This document shows positions 12,464 to 25,935 of a DNA stretch of 64,000 nucleotides, piece by piece. The position numbers and the translations under genes are program-made. The notes under the pieces are model-generated. The model ran no database searches. It worked only from the letters and a program-made list of their open reading frames with translations, and was not told the DNA's origin. Within the stretch, counting starts at the first letter, position 1, and each line of letters starts with the position of its first letter. The DNA lies in contig JALDNG010000048.1 in assembly GCA_024349245.1 (NCBI GenBank), positions 4,864,001 to 4,928,000 on the forward strand, written 5' to 3'. The DNA is from Neodontobutis hainanensis. Its lineage: Eukaryota; Chordata; Actinopteri; Gobiiformes; Odontobutidae.

Positions 12464-15400
12464 GAAATGCTTGCTCAAGTAAAAAAAAAACAAAAAACCT
12501 GTAAACTGAGTAATCTAAATTGGTGTCCGACTAACCCAGACCTTGACTATAGGAACAGCATTTATGTCCTATATTGATATTTCTGTAAAATAATGACTTT
12601 GGCAAACCATTAGGACTGGTTTCTAGAAACTTAAATGTTTTTAGAGATGAAACGATTCATCAAATAAATTGAGCATTTTGATTAGAAAAATGCATTGATC
12701 CTCCAGGGACCCTAGTGTGGCGTTAGGAGCGCCCCATTGTGTAAAATTGACAGTGTAGTCTCCGCAGTGAGCTGATGATGAGAACGCTGTAGGTCTGGAG
12801 CTGAACCCTCGTACTCCCTGCAGCTGTTTGAACTTTACTTGAAACTGTTTTTAGCAGAGGAATCACCGTCTCCGTAAAGAACTCTGCTCAGTTGTTTGTT
12901 AGCGCCGTCAAGCTAATTGAGGTATTTTTTTCTTTTTCTTTTTTGCATTTATAATGAACATTTAATGTGAAATGGAAGTGCCATTGCTGATGGATGTGCA
13001 ATCAAGAATAAATACATGTTAATGTTATTTCAAACAGAAAATCGTATGTGTTATATCTGTATATTCAAACTGTGTTGACTTTTTTTAAATATGCAGTTGC
13101 ACTAAAGTTTATTCTCCGTTAAATATCACTCCATCAACTTGTAACCATGGCAACTGTAAATTGCGGCTTTTATACTTCATACTGATATTGGCAACTGTCA
13201 AACAGTGGCAAGTCACAAAAATGGTTGATTTCATTTTATCTGATATCTGTTTGGAGAATACAAGAGTTTTGAAGAACGTGACATGGCAAAGGAGAGATAA
13301 ATTGAGAGATTGTTGGCAAGTGACAATGATGTAGTGAGTTAATCAACTCTCTCTGTGCAGTAAATACTTCAGGCCTCATGTGCCTTAAAATTGCAATTAT
13401 AACAGTTTTCTGCACTCCTTATTGTTTATTAACCTAAACATATTTGCCATAATGTTTTGACTTACACTAATGACTTTACATTCTCAGAGCTATTGCAACA
13501 ACTTAAAAATGACTTGAATAAATTTATGGCTTATAACACAAAATTGTAGCCACATTATGTTATACATAGATTTAAGCAATGCACCATTCTAGAGGCATAT
13601 AATGGTACTCCACATAAAGAGAAATGTTTGAAGTCTTACTGGATAAAACTGTGACTGCATCTTAAATGTGCCACAGCTCCCAACCGTTTGTCCGAACATG
13701 TTTTCTGTGCGTGGTGTAATACAGCCGTCCTCCAATCTCTCTCGTCCCTTCAAGCACAAAATACAAAAGTCCTGGGCTGCCACTACCTGATTCAATCAAG
13801 TGTGTTACATTGTATACCCATGGGCAACACAGCGACTTGTATTTTAATTAATAATGTAATACGCCAGCTCTCAAAGGCCTGGCCTGTGGCGCTTGCTCTG
13901 CTTTTTGTGTAAATACTCTCCAAATCCCAACAAAGACGCTAAGAGCATTTTTTACACGTTTCAAACTCATACATCTGGATTTCAGACATAATCCAGGGAA
14001 ACGGTGAAGGATTTACCAACCCTGTGGAAGTGAAGGGAATTGTGTTGTAGCCACATGGAATTGTTGTATGAATGAGAGACAGTCCATTCTGGCACATTTA
14101 TAATAATTTTTTTTAAATATGGCAAAAGAAATGGCAGTTAATGGTGTCTTAAGCAGAGTGTGAAGTGAAAGTTATTGTTGGGGGCAATGAAAACAGACGC
14201 AGAGCCTTAAGGAATAACGAGCACTGTGAAGGGTAAATGCACGCTTCTTTGGACATCCTAGACCCAGGAAAAAGCCCGAGGGAGCACAAAGACTTCTGGG
14301 AAATGGCTTTATTCAACCTTTGCCATACACAGTTAAAAATTGTCTGAAATATTTACAATGATATAATGTTAAATGGCAACAGTAAATACCAGTAAAAGCC
14401 AAAATGGTAACTTTAGTAAATACACTGAATTAAGTTAAAACAAAATCTAAATATTTTACAGATACATGATTTAGAAAATCCATAATATAACAAAATATTT
14501 GTAAAATGAACAGAAAAATACTATAATTTCACATACATCTTTTAATGGTGTCTATAATATCAAAATAACACCCTATGCATTTTTCTATCTGGGAACAGTA
14601 GACTAACCCTGCACTGCAGCTGTATTCTCTCAGTTTACAAACTCACAAAAATACATCCTGAACTGCTCCGAGTTTTTGCATCTGAACCCTGGCCTTACCG
14701 GCTCGCTGTGACCAATGATGTGGCAGCACTGACAGGTCTGAGCATGCTTTTTACTGTTACGAAGATAAACAACATGGTGCTGCTCGGATTGTAAATAACT
14801 GCAGTTGATAAATCCAATCCAATCATTGACCAGGTCTTCATTTAAAATACCTGCCCTTTTGTAAACATTTTCATCGGGAGCCCTCCCAGACTTGTTTCTG
14901 TGGAGCAGTTCTTTCTAGCAGAATCATGTAACAAGTAGACATTTTAGCAGCCATGTTAGTTCAATATTTCTGCATGACGGTTTAGGATATGTATGAACTT
15001 AATTAACAACAAAATGATGTTCCTGCAGGGCTACCATAGCTGTTCACATGCTGGAAAAGGCCAATAACTATGCATCCCACCTTTAGAGACAAAAACTTGA
15101 ATTGATTTGTAGGAATAACTCAACAGGAACAACTCAAACTCAACATCAACATAAATATTTTTGTCCTTTTAATTATTTTTTTCACCAAGACAATTCTTGA
15201 TCTGGAAAAAGTACATTGTGCATAGTGTATAGTAAGATTAGAACATAAACTAATCTTATTGTGGCAACATCAAAAGTTATGACAAAGTCTTACACTAGTA
15301 CAACGGAGAGGAGATAATTAAGCATAAAACAAATGTCTTACATCACAGTGTTCTTCTTGAATAGAACAAACGTTTTAATTAGTGAACAATGAGCACAGCC

Positions 15401-16299
15401 ACAAGTAAATCTGAAGTGATTATTTGTGCCCTGAGGAGAAGGCTGTCTCCCTGCGCTCTGTCAAAAGGTCAATTATGGCCCCAAACCGGCATGCAGTGAC
15501 AGTGACCTGGAAGCGCCACTGATGACCCCACATCCAGGGGCCCAAAAGAGTTGATCATCTAACATGCAGGCTGCCCCAAGCCATGGAAATCTGACATTTG
15601 TCCCTATTCAAATGAACACAAACAATATGCATCTCATGCCTGTGCCTAACCTGTGCCAAAGCTAAGGCACAGGGACCAGCGCTCTTATAGCATTGTCCTC
15701 CAACTGGAGTCCATGTATTCTCTGAATACAGACACGCACAGACCGTCCACTGCCTCTGGTCATTACAGCTCTTCAATAAAGCAGCAGGTCAGCCACTGTT
15801 AAGTTTTCTCACTTATTAATATTAACAGTTTTATACTTTCTGACTATGCTTGAAAATGTTATTCACATAACTCCTATCTACAAAATTGTACACATTTATT
15901 ATATTCCAAAAGAAAGGTTTATTAAAAGAAAAATTGTAGTCTTTTATTCTACGTTTAAATTAAGCGTTTACACTCTTAATTAAAAACCCCTAATGTACTC
16001 TGCAACTATAAACACATTTGTGACTTTTATGCCTAAATATTATATCTTATGTAAGGTTTGGGAAAAGTTGTTGATGTGTCAATCTGCAAAGCAACAATTC
16101 TAGGCTGTCAATCGAAGCATTATTCTATTGTGATTGTTGGCAAGTCATTTTTCAAAAATGATATTTAACTTTTACTACTGTATTAAAAGACAGCAGGAAA
16201 ACATTACCAAGTGTCCTTTTTATTCAAATGAATATAACTGTTTGTAAATAGACTTATGCTTTTTTATTGAGCCCAGTGTAAGCATGTTTACTACAGTGG
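12011..16299. other. Gene-free intergenic DNA with a TA microsatellite
   Basis: The one simple repeat of note is a (TA)n tract at 12422-12463, interrupted once. The rest is AT-rich, with modestly GC-balanced pieces near 14200-14320 and 15420-15780 that show no exon. I recognise no gene in these 4.3 kb. Confidence 0.5.
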
Positions 16300-17170
16300 A
16301 ATAAAATCTTGTGCAAGACACCTCTGCGAGCAGGTTACGGGCCTAACCTCGGCATAGATTCCCAGTAAATTCCCCTTGAATAGCACTCGCCTGGAGCAAC
16401 ACCTAGCACGGTGAATGTTTATCCGTGTGGACTCCCCATCTGAAGCGGTTTTGTCTGCGTGTGCACAAGGTAGTGGCCTGTCCCGGCTGCTGTGTGACAC
16501 AGAGCAAGGCCTCTCATGTCTGCAGGGCGTACCGCGGAGCATGATCTCAAAACGCGGAAACACACAGAGAAAACTGCAAAAGGTTGAGACGCCCGAACGT
16601 CTCTCGTCTGCACGTCAGTTAATTTTTCCATTTTTTTTCCCCCTTTGGTTCCACTTCACTTTTCTATTATGTTTTCGGGAAACACAATACAAATCACACT
16701 GCTGGAAAAAAGAAAGAAATCTAATCATTACAAGCCTCAAATGAAAAAATGGATACCAGTGAAAAATGTACCAGAATTGTTATTTTTCACATTTTAATTC
16801 CCATCACAAGGAACAGAGCAGAAACGAAAGCCATGCTGTATTTCAGATTGGTTTCCTTTAGCCCGGAGCAATGCAGCACACACTGATATTAGTTTTAAAT
16901 ACAGATTGCTGGCAATAATAGAACAGAAGAGTCCATGCTTGCCACATAGGTCCGGTCTGGAGCTCTTTTTGCCGGACAATCAAAAAGCTCAAATAGATGT
17001 AGTTCTTTGAGCTCTGTCAACTGTAAACTGTTATTGATCCCGACAAATGAAATGTGTTCTCGTTGATCGATCAAACGCATTATCTGTGGTTTCCAGTCTA
17101 TTACCGGCACAACTCAGGAGGCGTCAATAAATAGAGTTGGGTCGCCCCAGCTAGATTTCCTTCAACCTGG
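16300..17170. promoter_or_regulatory. GC-balanced block, possible regulatory DNA
   Basis: The block has several overlapping but unrelated open frames, retained CpGs around 16480-16620 and a poly-T run in the middle. No frame carries a recognisable domain or paired splice signals. It may hold conserved non-coding elements, but this is weakly supported. Confidence 0.22.
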
Positions 17171-18349
17171 AACGGCCGTAAAAACACATGCTTAAAAGGT
17201 AATAGACCCAAGACTGAGAGCCCAAGGTGTCGTCTCTTGCCAAGCACTTGTGTCGCACCCTTCAAGGTCTACAGACACTTGTGCATGTACTGTATACTTG
17301 CCCCTGCTAATACCCCCACAGACTCCCCAAACACGTGAAAGCCTTCCAGCTGGCAAGCGACGTGCGCACTTGGCAGGTCGGGCAGGAACACGAGAATTAA
17401 ACCTATATGGCCCCAGCTACCAGTCCTCAAATATCAGCGGAGTCCAGCTCGGCACCGGGGACATGCAGGAGGGAAGCGTGTCAATGGGACAAAAAGAGCC
17501 TCCTGGCACTACTCCATTCCAGTGTGTCGTGTGTAAGGAAGGAGGGAAAGTTTGGACGAGGACAAATGATCCAATGACAAATAAAGTGGTCCTGGAAGTT
17601 GGTTAGGGAAGTGAATGTGCTACAAGGACGTAGGTTTGGATTTGACTTTGGTGTCTTGAGGGGCTAATGTTTTTATTTTCACATTGACTGTTTCCTGTCA
17701 CCCGTTGCCTGTATGCTTTGCTGCACACATTTTAATGCCATCTTCGTGCTTTACATGGTGGAATCTTTATTTCTTTAGCAGCATCGAGTCACGACAGGGC
17801 AGACTGTATTGGTGCGTGTTTTGTATTGCATTGTGGGAGGTGCCTTGGTGGCTGACCTTGCATGCTGTATCCTTTTTTCTAGCTGCACTTTCCTGTCAAG
17901 TTACTGTTTAAGGAAAAGCAATCTAAAAACAAAAAGGTGCATTGTGTTTTATGTATGGAGTTTAACATTGATAAACCACTTTTGACATAATTTTATTTTA
18001 ATAGTATGTAATTATCTCAAAATTAATACATTTCCACTGGGTTTGTTCTTAGACAACAGAATGTCCATGCAACACTACAGTAGGAACTCAAAGCTGTAAA
18101 ATCAAGGTTTGGAATAGCCATCTGCAATAAGACAAGACATCACACTTTAAATTATTGTGAAATATACAAAAATATATATAAAAAAGTTTGTCTAAGACAG
18201 TTTTCTGTGTCTGTAGATGAAATAAAAAGTGGAGCCTGTAATATCCTTTTTCAAGTCTGGAGAGTCTTGAACCTCTACAGTTTGTCACAAACAAAAATGA
18301 AAATCATTTGGAAATTTATTTTTACTGTTGTCTGTGTGTTATGTAAACA
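17171..18349. other. Intergenic DNA, nothing recognised
   Basis: A 118-codon plus-strand open frame at 17250-17606 has no recognisable motif. The rest is AT-rich. Confidence 0.45.
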
Positions 18350-18622
18350 CAGGGGTGCAGTGGCTCAGTGGTAGAGCGGTTGTCCTTTAACCGGAAGGTT
18401 GATGGTTTGATTCCCGCTCTCCCCACAGTTCATATGTTGTTGTGTTCTTGGGCATCACAGATCTGGTGTATGAATGTGTGAGAATGTATGGAGGTTGGAG
18501 AGTCCGTTGGTGCGAAATGACTGTCACGTCTCCACCACCAGTGTGTGACTGTGGAGTGAATAAATAATGGACTCTGTAAAGCGCTTTGAGAGCCCTGCAC
18601 TATCTAGTGATTCGTAAAGTAA
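18350..18622 (+). mobile_element. tRNA-derived SINE, nearly full length
   Basis: An RNA polymerase III box A (TGGCTCAGTGG, 18361-18371) is followed by a box B (GGTTTGATTCC, 18404-18414) at normal tRNA spacing. A tRNA-unrelated body comes next, ending in the tail TGTAAAGCGCTTTGAG (about 18575-18590) that is shared by many teleost SINEs and their partner LINEs. The acceptor stem does not fold like a functional tRNA and the body continues for about 200 bp, so this is a SINE and not a tRNA gene. Confidence 0.85.
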
Positions 18623-18707
18623 AAACTCCCCCCTGCTGTCTGTCAACTCAATGATTTTATGGCATATTAATATACACTGTACAACATCTTAATCCTTATA
18701 TAAATCC

Positions 18708-18710
<3 letters not shown>

Positions 18711-18745
<35 letters not shown>
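18711..18745 (+). repeat. (CA)n microsatellite
   Basis: This is an uninterrupted CA dinucleotide run of about 17 units, roughly 90 bp downstream of the SINE. Confidence 0.95.
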
Positions 18746-18747
<2 letters not shown>

Positions 18748-20179
18748 CATTTGGATCAGTTCTACCAGGTACCACTGTAAAACTCTATCAACTATTATTT
18801 GTCAACGTATGAATGTAAAAGAGTCCTCATTTTATTAGTTTGTCTTTGATAAACATGTCTTCAAGGTTGTATTGCCCTTGCTACCAAGCATTATGTCCAC
18901 TGAGATGAGAGTTTTATGTAGATTTGTAGTTATAGTTCATTTTGGGCCTTTTGCTTTTTCAAGTGCATTATTTATTACATTATACTACTTTAACCTAACT
19001 GGAGTTCACTCTCTTCACTTCTTTTAAACTCTGCTTCACTCATTTCTCTTCACTTCCTATTTGAAACCACTACTACTCTTCTGTTGATTTCCCTTCCGTT
19101 TGAGGAACCTCAGATAAACCTGAGCGGAGCCATCTCTCTGTGTCCTTTCACATCGCTCCGAGTCTAACAGGAGACTGACAGCTTGTCCGCAAAACTGAGG
19201 GCAGCCATCGGAAGCGCGCTCCCCTCTACAGCGATAGAGCAGCTCTGATAGTTCCTTTATTATGGAAAATTATTTTAAACAGCATAAAATGGCCAGGGCT
19301 CATTTTTCCCATGTTTCTGCCACTATCACTCCAGCTATTGATAAGATGTCTAAATTTATTGCGGAATAATTCTGCAGGAAAAGAGATAAAAGGTTGCTGA
19401 ATAAAATATGAGACGAAGGCTGTAAATTGTGGCAATGCATATCATTTCATTCAAATGTAGGACACAATTACCATCTGCTACACTCATCAGTCCCCTCCTT
19501 TATGACTTAATTATATGTTTAATGCTATCAGATCAAGGAAAGGGCAAAACAGATGAATGAGGGAGAAAGAGAAAAGATTCCGCAACAAGACAAAAGGCAG
19601 ATGAAAGAGGCATAAAAGGATGGAATTGATTTCATTCACTGGGAAATAGGGAAAGTTAATTTAGATACAATGTTCGCTCATCTCCTGCGCCTTCGGAAGA
19701 TGATAAAGCCAGTGTGTTGTCCACAGGTCTCACGTTGCTGTCACAATGCAAGTCAAGTTGCTCCAAAGTCCTGTTGTGTTCATTTGGAAGATGATTTGTT
19801 TGAGCTGTCACATGCTCAGATTATACATCAATCAATTGATCATTTGGAAGATATTTTATCAGTGGCTTGTTTTAAAAGGAGACTTAACCCTGAGACATTA
19901 TCACATCAGCTACTATCAAGCATAGCCAAGTGTTTTTATCTAATATGTAAAAAATAAATAAATAAATAAATAAAAGTTTATTTTTTTGCATTTTATAAAA
20001 TATATAGCACAGGTCAGACTGAAATCGGAATTACATTTTTTAGTATTAATTTTGATTATAATTGGATTTTTGATATTTTATTAAAATTCTTCTTCTTAGT
20101 GAATTATAAATTGTTATTTTCTTAAGATGTCCTAAATTGCACTTATTTAAATGACCCCATGTTAAACAAGGTATAATTT
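18746..20179. other. Intergenic DNA with an AAAT microsatellite
   Basis: A short (AAAT)n run lies at about 19951-19974. A 95-codon frame at 19670-19957 has no recognisable domain. The segment 19100-19440 is GC-balanced and could hold non-coding elements. No gene was recognised. Confidence 0.45.
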
Positions 20180-20460
20180 ATTTAAAGCTCCTGCAGGATG
20201 AGTTTTGGACCTCAGTATGTCTAAAGGGCATGGTACCGAGAACTGATATACGAAGACTGTTCTGATTTGTTCCACGGGTACCTGGTAGGACTTCCATAGA
20301 AAGTATTTTCAAAGAGCAGGTGCTGTAAATGAATACCCGATCAGTGATTGTACATTTCAATCATCAGATTAACACAAGGATGTTTACATTAGTAATGGTA
20401 AAACACCTTTTTCTGGAGCCCTACAAGATAGATTTTGTTAAGTTTGTGAGTTTGTGAACT
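20180..20460 (+). repeat. Dispersed repeat, copy 1 (partner at 35.7 kb)
   Basis: This segment shares blocks in the same order with 35690-35975. The blocks are ACCTGGnAGGnCTnCC, GAAAGnATTTnCAAA, TAAATGAATACCnGnTCnGTGATTG, AAnGGTAAAACA, and AAGATnGATTTT followed by GAGTTTGT. The match is interrupted by indels, as expected for two old copies of one interspersed element. I cannot name the family. No coding capacity or terminal repeats were identified. Confidence 0.65.
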
Positions 20461-23329
20461 AACTAACCAGGTAAGCAAGTAACAGAGCTAATGCTGATTT
20501 ACAATGACAACACAGACGAGAGGCAGCATTAAGATGTGGGACAAATGTGTACAAAAATAGGTACACTAGGTATAGGTACACAAGTATAAATTTTAAACAA
20601 ATAGACCTACTTCGTCACTTGTGTCATAATCTAAAAGGTTTTGCACTGTTAGTTGAGTAGAGTGGTAGCTAAGATGATTTTTCTGTACGCGTCTTTTCTA
20701 TTCTTTTTGATTGTGCTCTGGTAAAGTTTTTTAACGTTAAACCCTTCTGCTGTCTTCAACTTGATGTGATCCAGTGAGCGCTACTAGGAGTCAGGACTTT
20801 CTCTCTCTACCACAAAGGGTTTATTTCTCCACATTATTCTTGTCATGGACTTGAACAGTTCAGATTCTATAAGTGTTCTCTTCAAATGTATTATACTCTT
20901 CTCTTGGACTTGGCCTGGTGTTGTTAATGTGCTCTCAACTACAACACTATAATGTCAACAGCTGAGCAGTGTTACACTTCAGATTCATTCAATTAAATAT
21001 TCTGTAATTAATAATAAATCATAAGTGTATATTGATTTTGCTATTGTTTAGTATTTTATCATGACATCACCCTTAAACAACGCCAACTCCGACCCTGTTC
21101 GACCCTCTAACAACAAAAACTGAACTTCCCATTGCTCCAACTTTTTGTTTGGATGCAAATCATGTCAAGCGCGCGGTCACAAAGAAAGCAGGGGTGGTCC
21201 AAATGGCTGTGGGGTAGAAAGCTGGCCAGTGGGCATCCCAGGTGCCAGCGGGCACTGTCCCGACACTGTGTACCTTTGGCCAGAACTCATTACAGGGTGA
21301 CATTTAGGACGGCTGCTGTCCATGCCAAGTCAGCCCTCTGGATTGAGACAAATGATGTAGTTATTTTTTTTATGTCAGACATTAAGTCATGTCCAGTGGG
21401 AGCCAACGCAGTATCACCTTCATGTCACCTGGAAGGAAAGGGATAAAGGGCTTGGACTTGGTTTAAAGGCATGCTATTTGATTGAGTATTTAGGCATACA
21501 ATACATCACTGAATCATTTTTTGTATGTGTAGACATACAGTTAGGACAGAAACAACAAAACTAATCCAGCTGCGTTTCTTCTTGTTTAAAATGTACTATC
21601 AGCTTTTCCCACAGCTCTCTACAGTTAAGGTGGCCACGTCGACATTTTAGCGTGGATGGGGAAAAAGAGAGATTTCTTAAAAAACGTGTAAACAACATTA
21701 GGCCTTATTAATAATGGTTTGAGGGATTTATCATGTTGAGTTTAATGCAGAACATGTCACAGTGTTGGTAGTTAGAGTCCGAAAATGAAACTTGTACATC
21801 TAACACAATATGATTTAGGCTAAATGTTCTCTTAGTTGTAGACAGCTATGAACAACAGAGCAACTTGAGTATATAAATAACTTAAATAAGTCCAGTGTGA
21901 GTCATAAAGTGTTAAAACTTACTCTGTATTAACTATATTGTGAAGTGGTCATGTCCACTCTGTCCTGCCCTGTAATTTAAATCTTATGCTCACTATGTTT
22001 AGCATTTAATGCAGTGACATAGCCTGTGTAAAAAGGAGCCATGATCAAAGAAGTTAGCTTCTGGGGAAATCACTAAATAAAAAACAAATATAGAGCAAGC
22101 AATACAAGCACCTACCTACAAACCTGCACACTGCAGATGGTTTGACAGTCATTTGTTCTGCAGCTTCTGTTTCCTCAAACCCTAGAATAAAACCAAACAA
22201 TGTACAGAACATGTTAAACATAGACATATTGGTCATGACTAGCAATTTTTCTATTGTAACTTTTGGTATCAGACTGACAACTTGCAACATTAATAATTTT
22301 AAAGGAAATTCGGTTGCACTTGCTGATCCGCAGGTTCATACTTTTACCCTGGAAGCTGTAAGGCCTTGTTTTTTTAATGGTGGTTCAAAGAGGTGCTTTC
22401 TTAGGAAAATTCAGGTGCAGAGTGAATACAACTCGTAAGAAGTTTGCCGCGTCTGCAAAGACTTTCCCCTTAAATTAATTTTTGAGTGGCTGTTGGCATG
22501 TTTACAAATGAGAACTCCTGTCTATAAATCGTTGCGTCTACAATTAATATCAAAACAAATTTTTCAAAATTTTGAGGACATTTCTTTTGCATGAGCTGGC
22601 AAACTTCTAGCTTTATATGTTTGCATTTTAAACTCAAAAAATAAGAGGTAGAAGAAGCCATGAGGGCCATAATCCTTCCATCTGCAGCAGATCAACAGAA
22701 CTAAAGCTCCATCTTGTGGACGGAAGGCAGTACAACTGCAGGGAACAGCTTCGAGGATTTTAATCACTTTCACATAAGGCTTCAGCTAGAATTTACGCTA
22801 AATGTCAAAATATGTCTCAAATAATGCACCCAAACTTGAAAAACTGAAGCAGATGTGAATGGTTTTGCACAGTTTTATGCATCGTTTTATCCACAGTAGA
22901 CTCTGAAGTAGAAAGGTCACTAAATAGACAAATTAAAACACAGTTTAAGTGACCTAATACTATCTGCAAGTATCTCTCAAAAGAATAAAATGAATTAAAG
23001 TTGTTTAATCCCTTTTTATTATCGGCCATATTAGCTTTAATTGTTCATTTGACGTATCCGGAGTAAAAGATTCACATGATGCATATGCTGTGTGGATATT
23101 TACCCACACAAGCCTCAAGGCCTAACAAACAGAAAAATAGGATATGTAATTGATTATAAGTTAATTGTGCAAAGGTCTCCCTGATGGGAACCATATGTCA
23201 AAACAGGCAGTACATTCACTAATTCTAATCACAATTAATTTAGTGGCTAACAAATTACATACATCATAGTTAGCACATTGAGCACATTAGTTTAAACTAC
23301 CGCAGGAAGTGTTGTGAAACAAATTAGCT
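20461..23329. other. Intergenic DNA, nothing recognised
   Basis: The sequence is AT-rich. Short open frames on both strands (for example 22142-22438) show no family signature. No RNA gene or clear repeat was seen. Confidence 0.5.
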
Positions 23330-23680
23330 AACAATGAAAGAAAATTACATCACATAACTAAATATTATATTCGTTTCCGCAAGCCATATTTCTTAATGAA
23401 TTCTGTAATTAATTTAATTCACACAATGTGCATAATTCGGAGCGGGAAATGTCACTGGGTCAGACTTAACCATATTGTCGCGGGTTGTCTGTTTTCAACA
23501 AGCGCCATATTAGCACAACATGACCTCTATGTAAATTACACAGACCAACTGTTGTCATTGTAATTCCAGGGTCTAATTAGCATGTTCTAAAGATATCATA
23601 CGAGGACATTTAGCTCCTTTTTACACGTGCCACTGCCGCTGTAGCATTACCTGAGTTCGGTTCTCCTCAGTTGATCCCTC
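23330..23680. promoter_or_regulatory. Candidate conserved non-coding element
   Basis: A dense cluster of homeodomain cores (TTCTGTAATTAATTTAATTC at about 23400, GTCTAATTAGCATG at about 23571) surrounds a unique, CpG-retaining stretch at about 23430-23480. No open frame shows protein similarity. Among the left-flank blocks this and the 8.9-9.1 kb block have the most enhancer-like motif content. Confidence 0.38.
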
Positions 23681-25044
23681 CGATGAGCAACGTTGTGAAG
23701 ACTTAAGTTGCACATGTCAGCCTGGACGAAAAGTTCTCATTTTGTTCTTACTGACGGTGTTAATATGTTTTACTTTCTCGTGTCAAAGGAACTCCACCAA
23801 CTCTCGAGAGCAGTCAGGCATTACTGACAAGAGAGTGGATTCGTTTACTGTAAATGACACCATGTTTCTGATAGAAATAGGCCTCGCACGTGCAGGTCAA
23901 CAAAAAAAATAGTAGGCCTATATGGAAGACTGCAGCAGACTGCGAATCATGTAAGTTTAATATTAGCCTACGTTGGCCAAAACTAACTATTAGGCTAAAA
24001 TTATTAACAAGCTGCAACATTTCTATTATGTATATGTAGATATGTAGATTTATTTTTATTTTTTTTACTGTGATTTATTAACTAAATATTGACAAATTGT
24101 ATTATCTGTAAAATATTTTTTACATTTTCCAACACAAGATTTAACAAGTACTTTCCAGTTGCTTTTTTATATATTGCAAAGTGAATTTATTTCAATTAAT
24201 TTACCCAATCTTCTCCATATACAATGCAAAGTAAGCATGGACATATCTATGTATATCACCTCGAGTAATGTCACCCTTGGATTCTGAATAACAATATCCT
24301 GTTTATTGACGTTCACCTTTCTGTCACCTCTGTGTCCTGAGTGCATTTCCTTACCTACCCATCAGCTTAGAGACCATACAATTAAATAGAACCAAATGAT
24401 GCCATGAGTGTGGATGCAGAAAGGGGTGCATAAATGAATAAATTGACCAGTGGATAGAACATAAGCTAACACATGCATTGCAGGGCTCGGGGGCTGTCCT
24501 GAGGCCAATCATTTAGCTAACACACTAATGAAAGCGTGTGTAGTGTGGCTAAGGGCAGCCACCATGGGAGGTACCACTCCCCTCCCTCCTCATGTTGGGG
24601 ACTGTTAATAGGCTGGATGGAGTCAATGGGGCTCCCAGGAGAGAGCTGCTGATGAAGAGGAAAGCCTGCCGTCACCTTCACTAATCACTGCCTAATGGCT
24701 GAACTAATGCAGCGCTGCACATGTGACTGTGCAACGTACTTAAGAATATATAATCACTATTGTGGGAAGAGTGAGGGTGGGTATTATGCTGCCAAAGAGT
24801 TTAAACAAATGTAGGAGGTGACTATAAGAAGTTACTGTTTCATGATGTTGGCCAAATTTGACCTTTGACCAAAGAGAGATAGATTTTAATTGAATAGAAT
24901 TAAACAGAAAACACTTTGTAGTTACAATTTCTCCTTTGAACAAGCAAAAGTACAATTTACACTTTTTGAAATATTTTTTTAAATCTATTTGGAAACAAGC
25001 CTTTCATAATTCTTTGTTTTCTTAAACTTTCATAAGTACTGAAT
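23681..25044. other. Intergenic DNA with a balanced block at 24340-24740
   Basis: The region is largely AT-rich. The 400-bp piece at 24340-24740 is GC-balanced, contains several CTAAC/TTAGC and CTAATG motifs, and may be another non-coding element. No exon was identified. Confidence 0.4.
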
Positions 25045-25235
25045 TGACTGTTAATTCAATTCAATTTTATTTCTATTGCCAGTTTTACAACAATTGCCTC
25101 AAAGGGCTTCACAAAATCAAATGACAGTAAATATGCAAACATCACCCTGATGTCCAAAAAAAGAAAAAAGAGAAACCTCAGTGAGAGAAGGAGGGATCTA
25201 CTCCCAGGACAGACAGGCTGTGCAATAGATGTGTG
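25045..25235 (+). mobile_element. Teleost interspersed repeat remnant
   Basis: The piece begins TTCAATTCAATTTTATTTCTATTG. It continues with CAATTGCCTCAAAGGGCTTCACAAAA and a GAGAAACCTCAGTGAGAGAAGG-like segment. These are the hallmark blocks of a very abundant fish short interspersed element whose consensus starts with TTCAATTTTATTTATA and contains a CTCAAGGCGCTT core. The copy is diverged and probably truncated. Family assignment is from memory of the consensus style. Confidence 0.6.
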
Positions 25236-25889
25236 TTAAAAAAAATAAGGAATTGTTTTAGACATGGTCAGATGTGGCGTTAATTCTTAATAATTAGCTA
25301 CTGTTAATTTCAGACACTCTTTAAATGGGACCCACAGGTATGATTCATATTTATTTATACACATACACGCACCTAAATAAATGGGCCTCATAATAAACAG
25401 TGTCACCGGTTATTCCTGATCATTTGCACTCCAACAACAACCTTATAAATGTAGAAATTCAAGTTCTACTAATCCACATTTAAGGTGTGTGCAGCGAATG
25501 CCAAGCTGACAAACCCTAGCTGGCAACATGACGTGATAAAGTTTTGTAAAATAAAATGGGTTGTATATCGGGTGAAGTCGCTTTAAAATGAATTTCTTTG
25601 CAGTGAAATGTTCGTAATTTTGTTGTAAAATTTGTAGCGCTGCGTTAAGAGCTAGCTTCCGGTTTACGCAATAAAGCTCTCAATTAATAAATCCCTGCAA
25701 GAAATTGCTCTAATTTACAACATTTGAAACAACTTTTGACAAAACACCGAACATGGTATAATACACATAAGGCCTAATTAAAAAAAATATATGTTTGCGA
25801 ACCCCATATTTACACTTTTATCTTCGTTTTACAATATGTGACTTCCTCTACATGTGTTGCTAACCACGCCTAGCTTACTTACAGCTACG
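25236..25889. other. AT-rich upstream flank of galnt5
   Basis: No exon or repeat was recognised. The sequence becomes less AT-rich as the putative promoter is approached. Confidence 0.45.
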
Positions 25890-25935
25890 TTGTTGACGTA
25901 TTGAGCATGACGTGTCAGGAGAACTGACCAATCAG
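25890..25935 (+). promoter_or_regulatory. galnt5: Putative galnt5 proximal promoter motifs
   Basis: Two CRE-like TGACGT elements (25894-25899 and 25908-25913) and an inverted-Y-box CCAAT core (25928-25932) cluster within 40 bp, about 400 bp upstream of the galnt5 start codon and on the sense strand. There is no obvious TATA box at a matching distance. The transcription start itself cannot be placed from sequence. Confidence 0.4.

Noticed and set aside
18361..18420. tRNA-like box A/box B pair
   Set aside because: It is the head of a SINE with a long unrelated body and SINE tail, not a functional tRNA gene.
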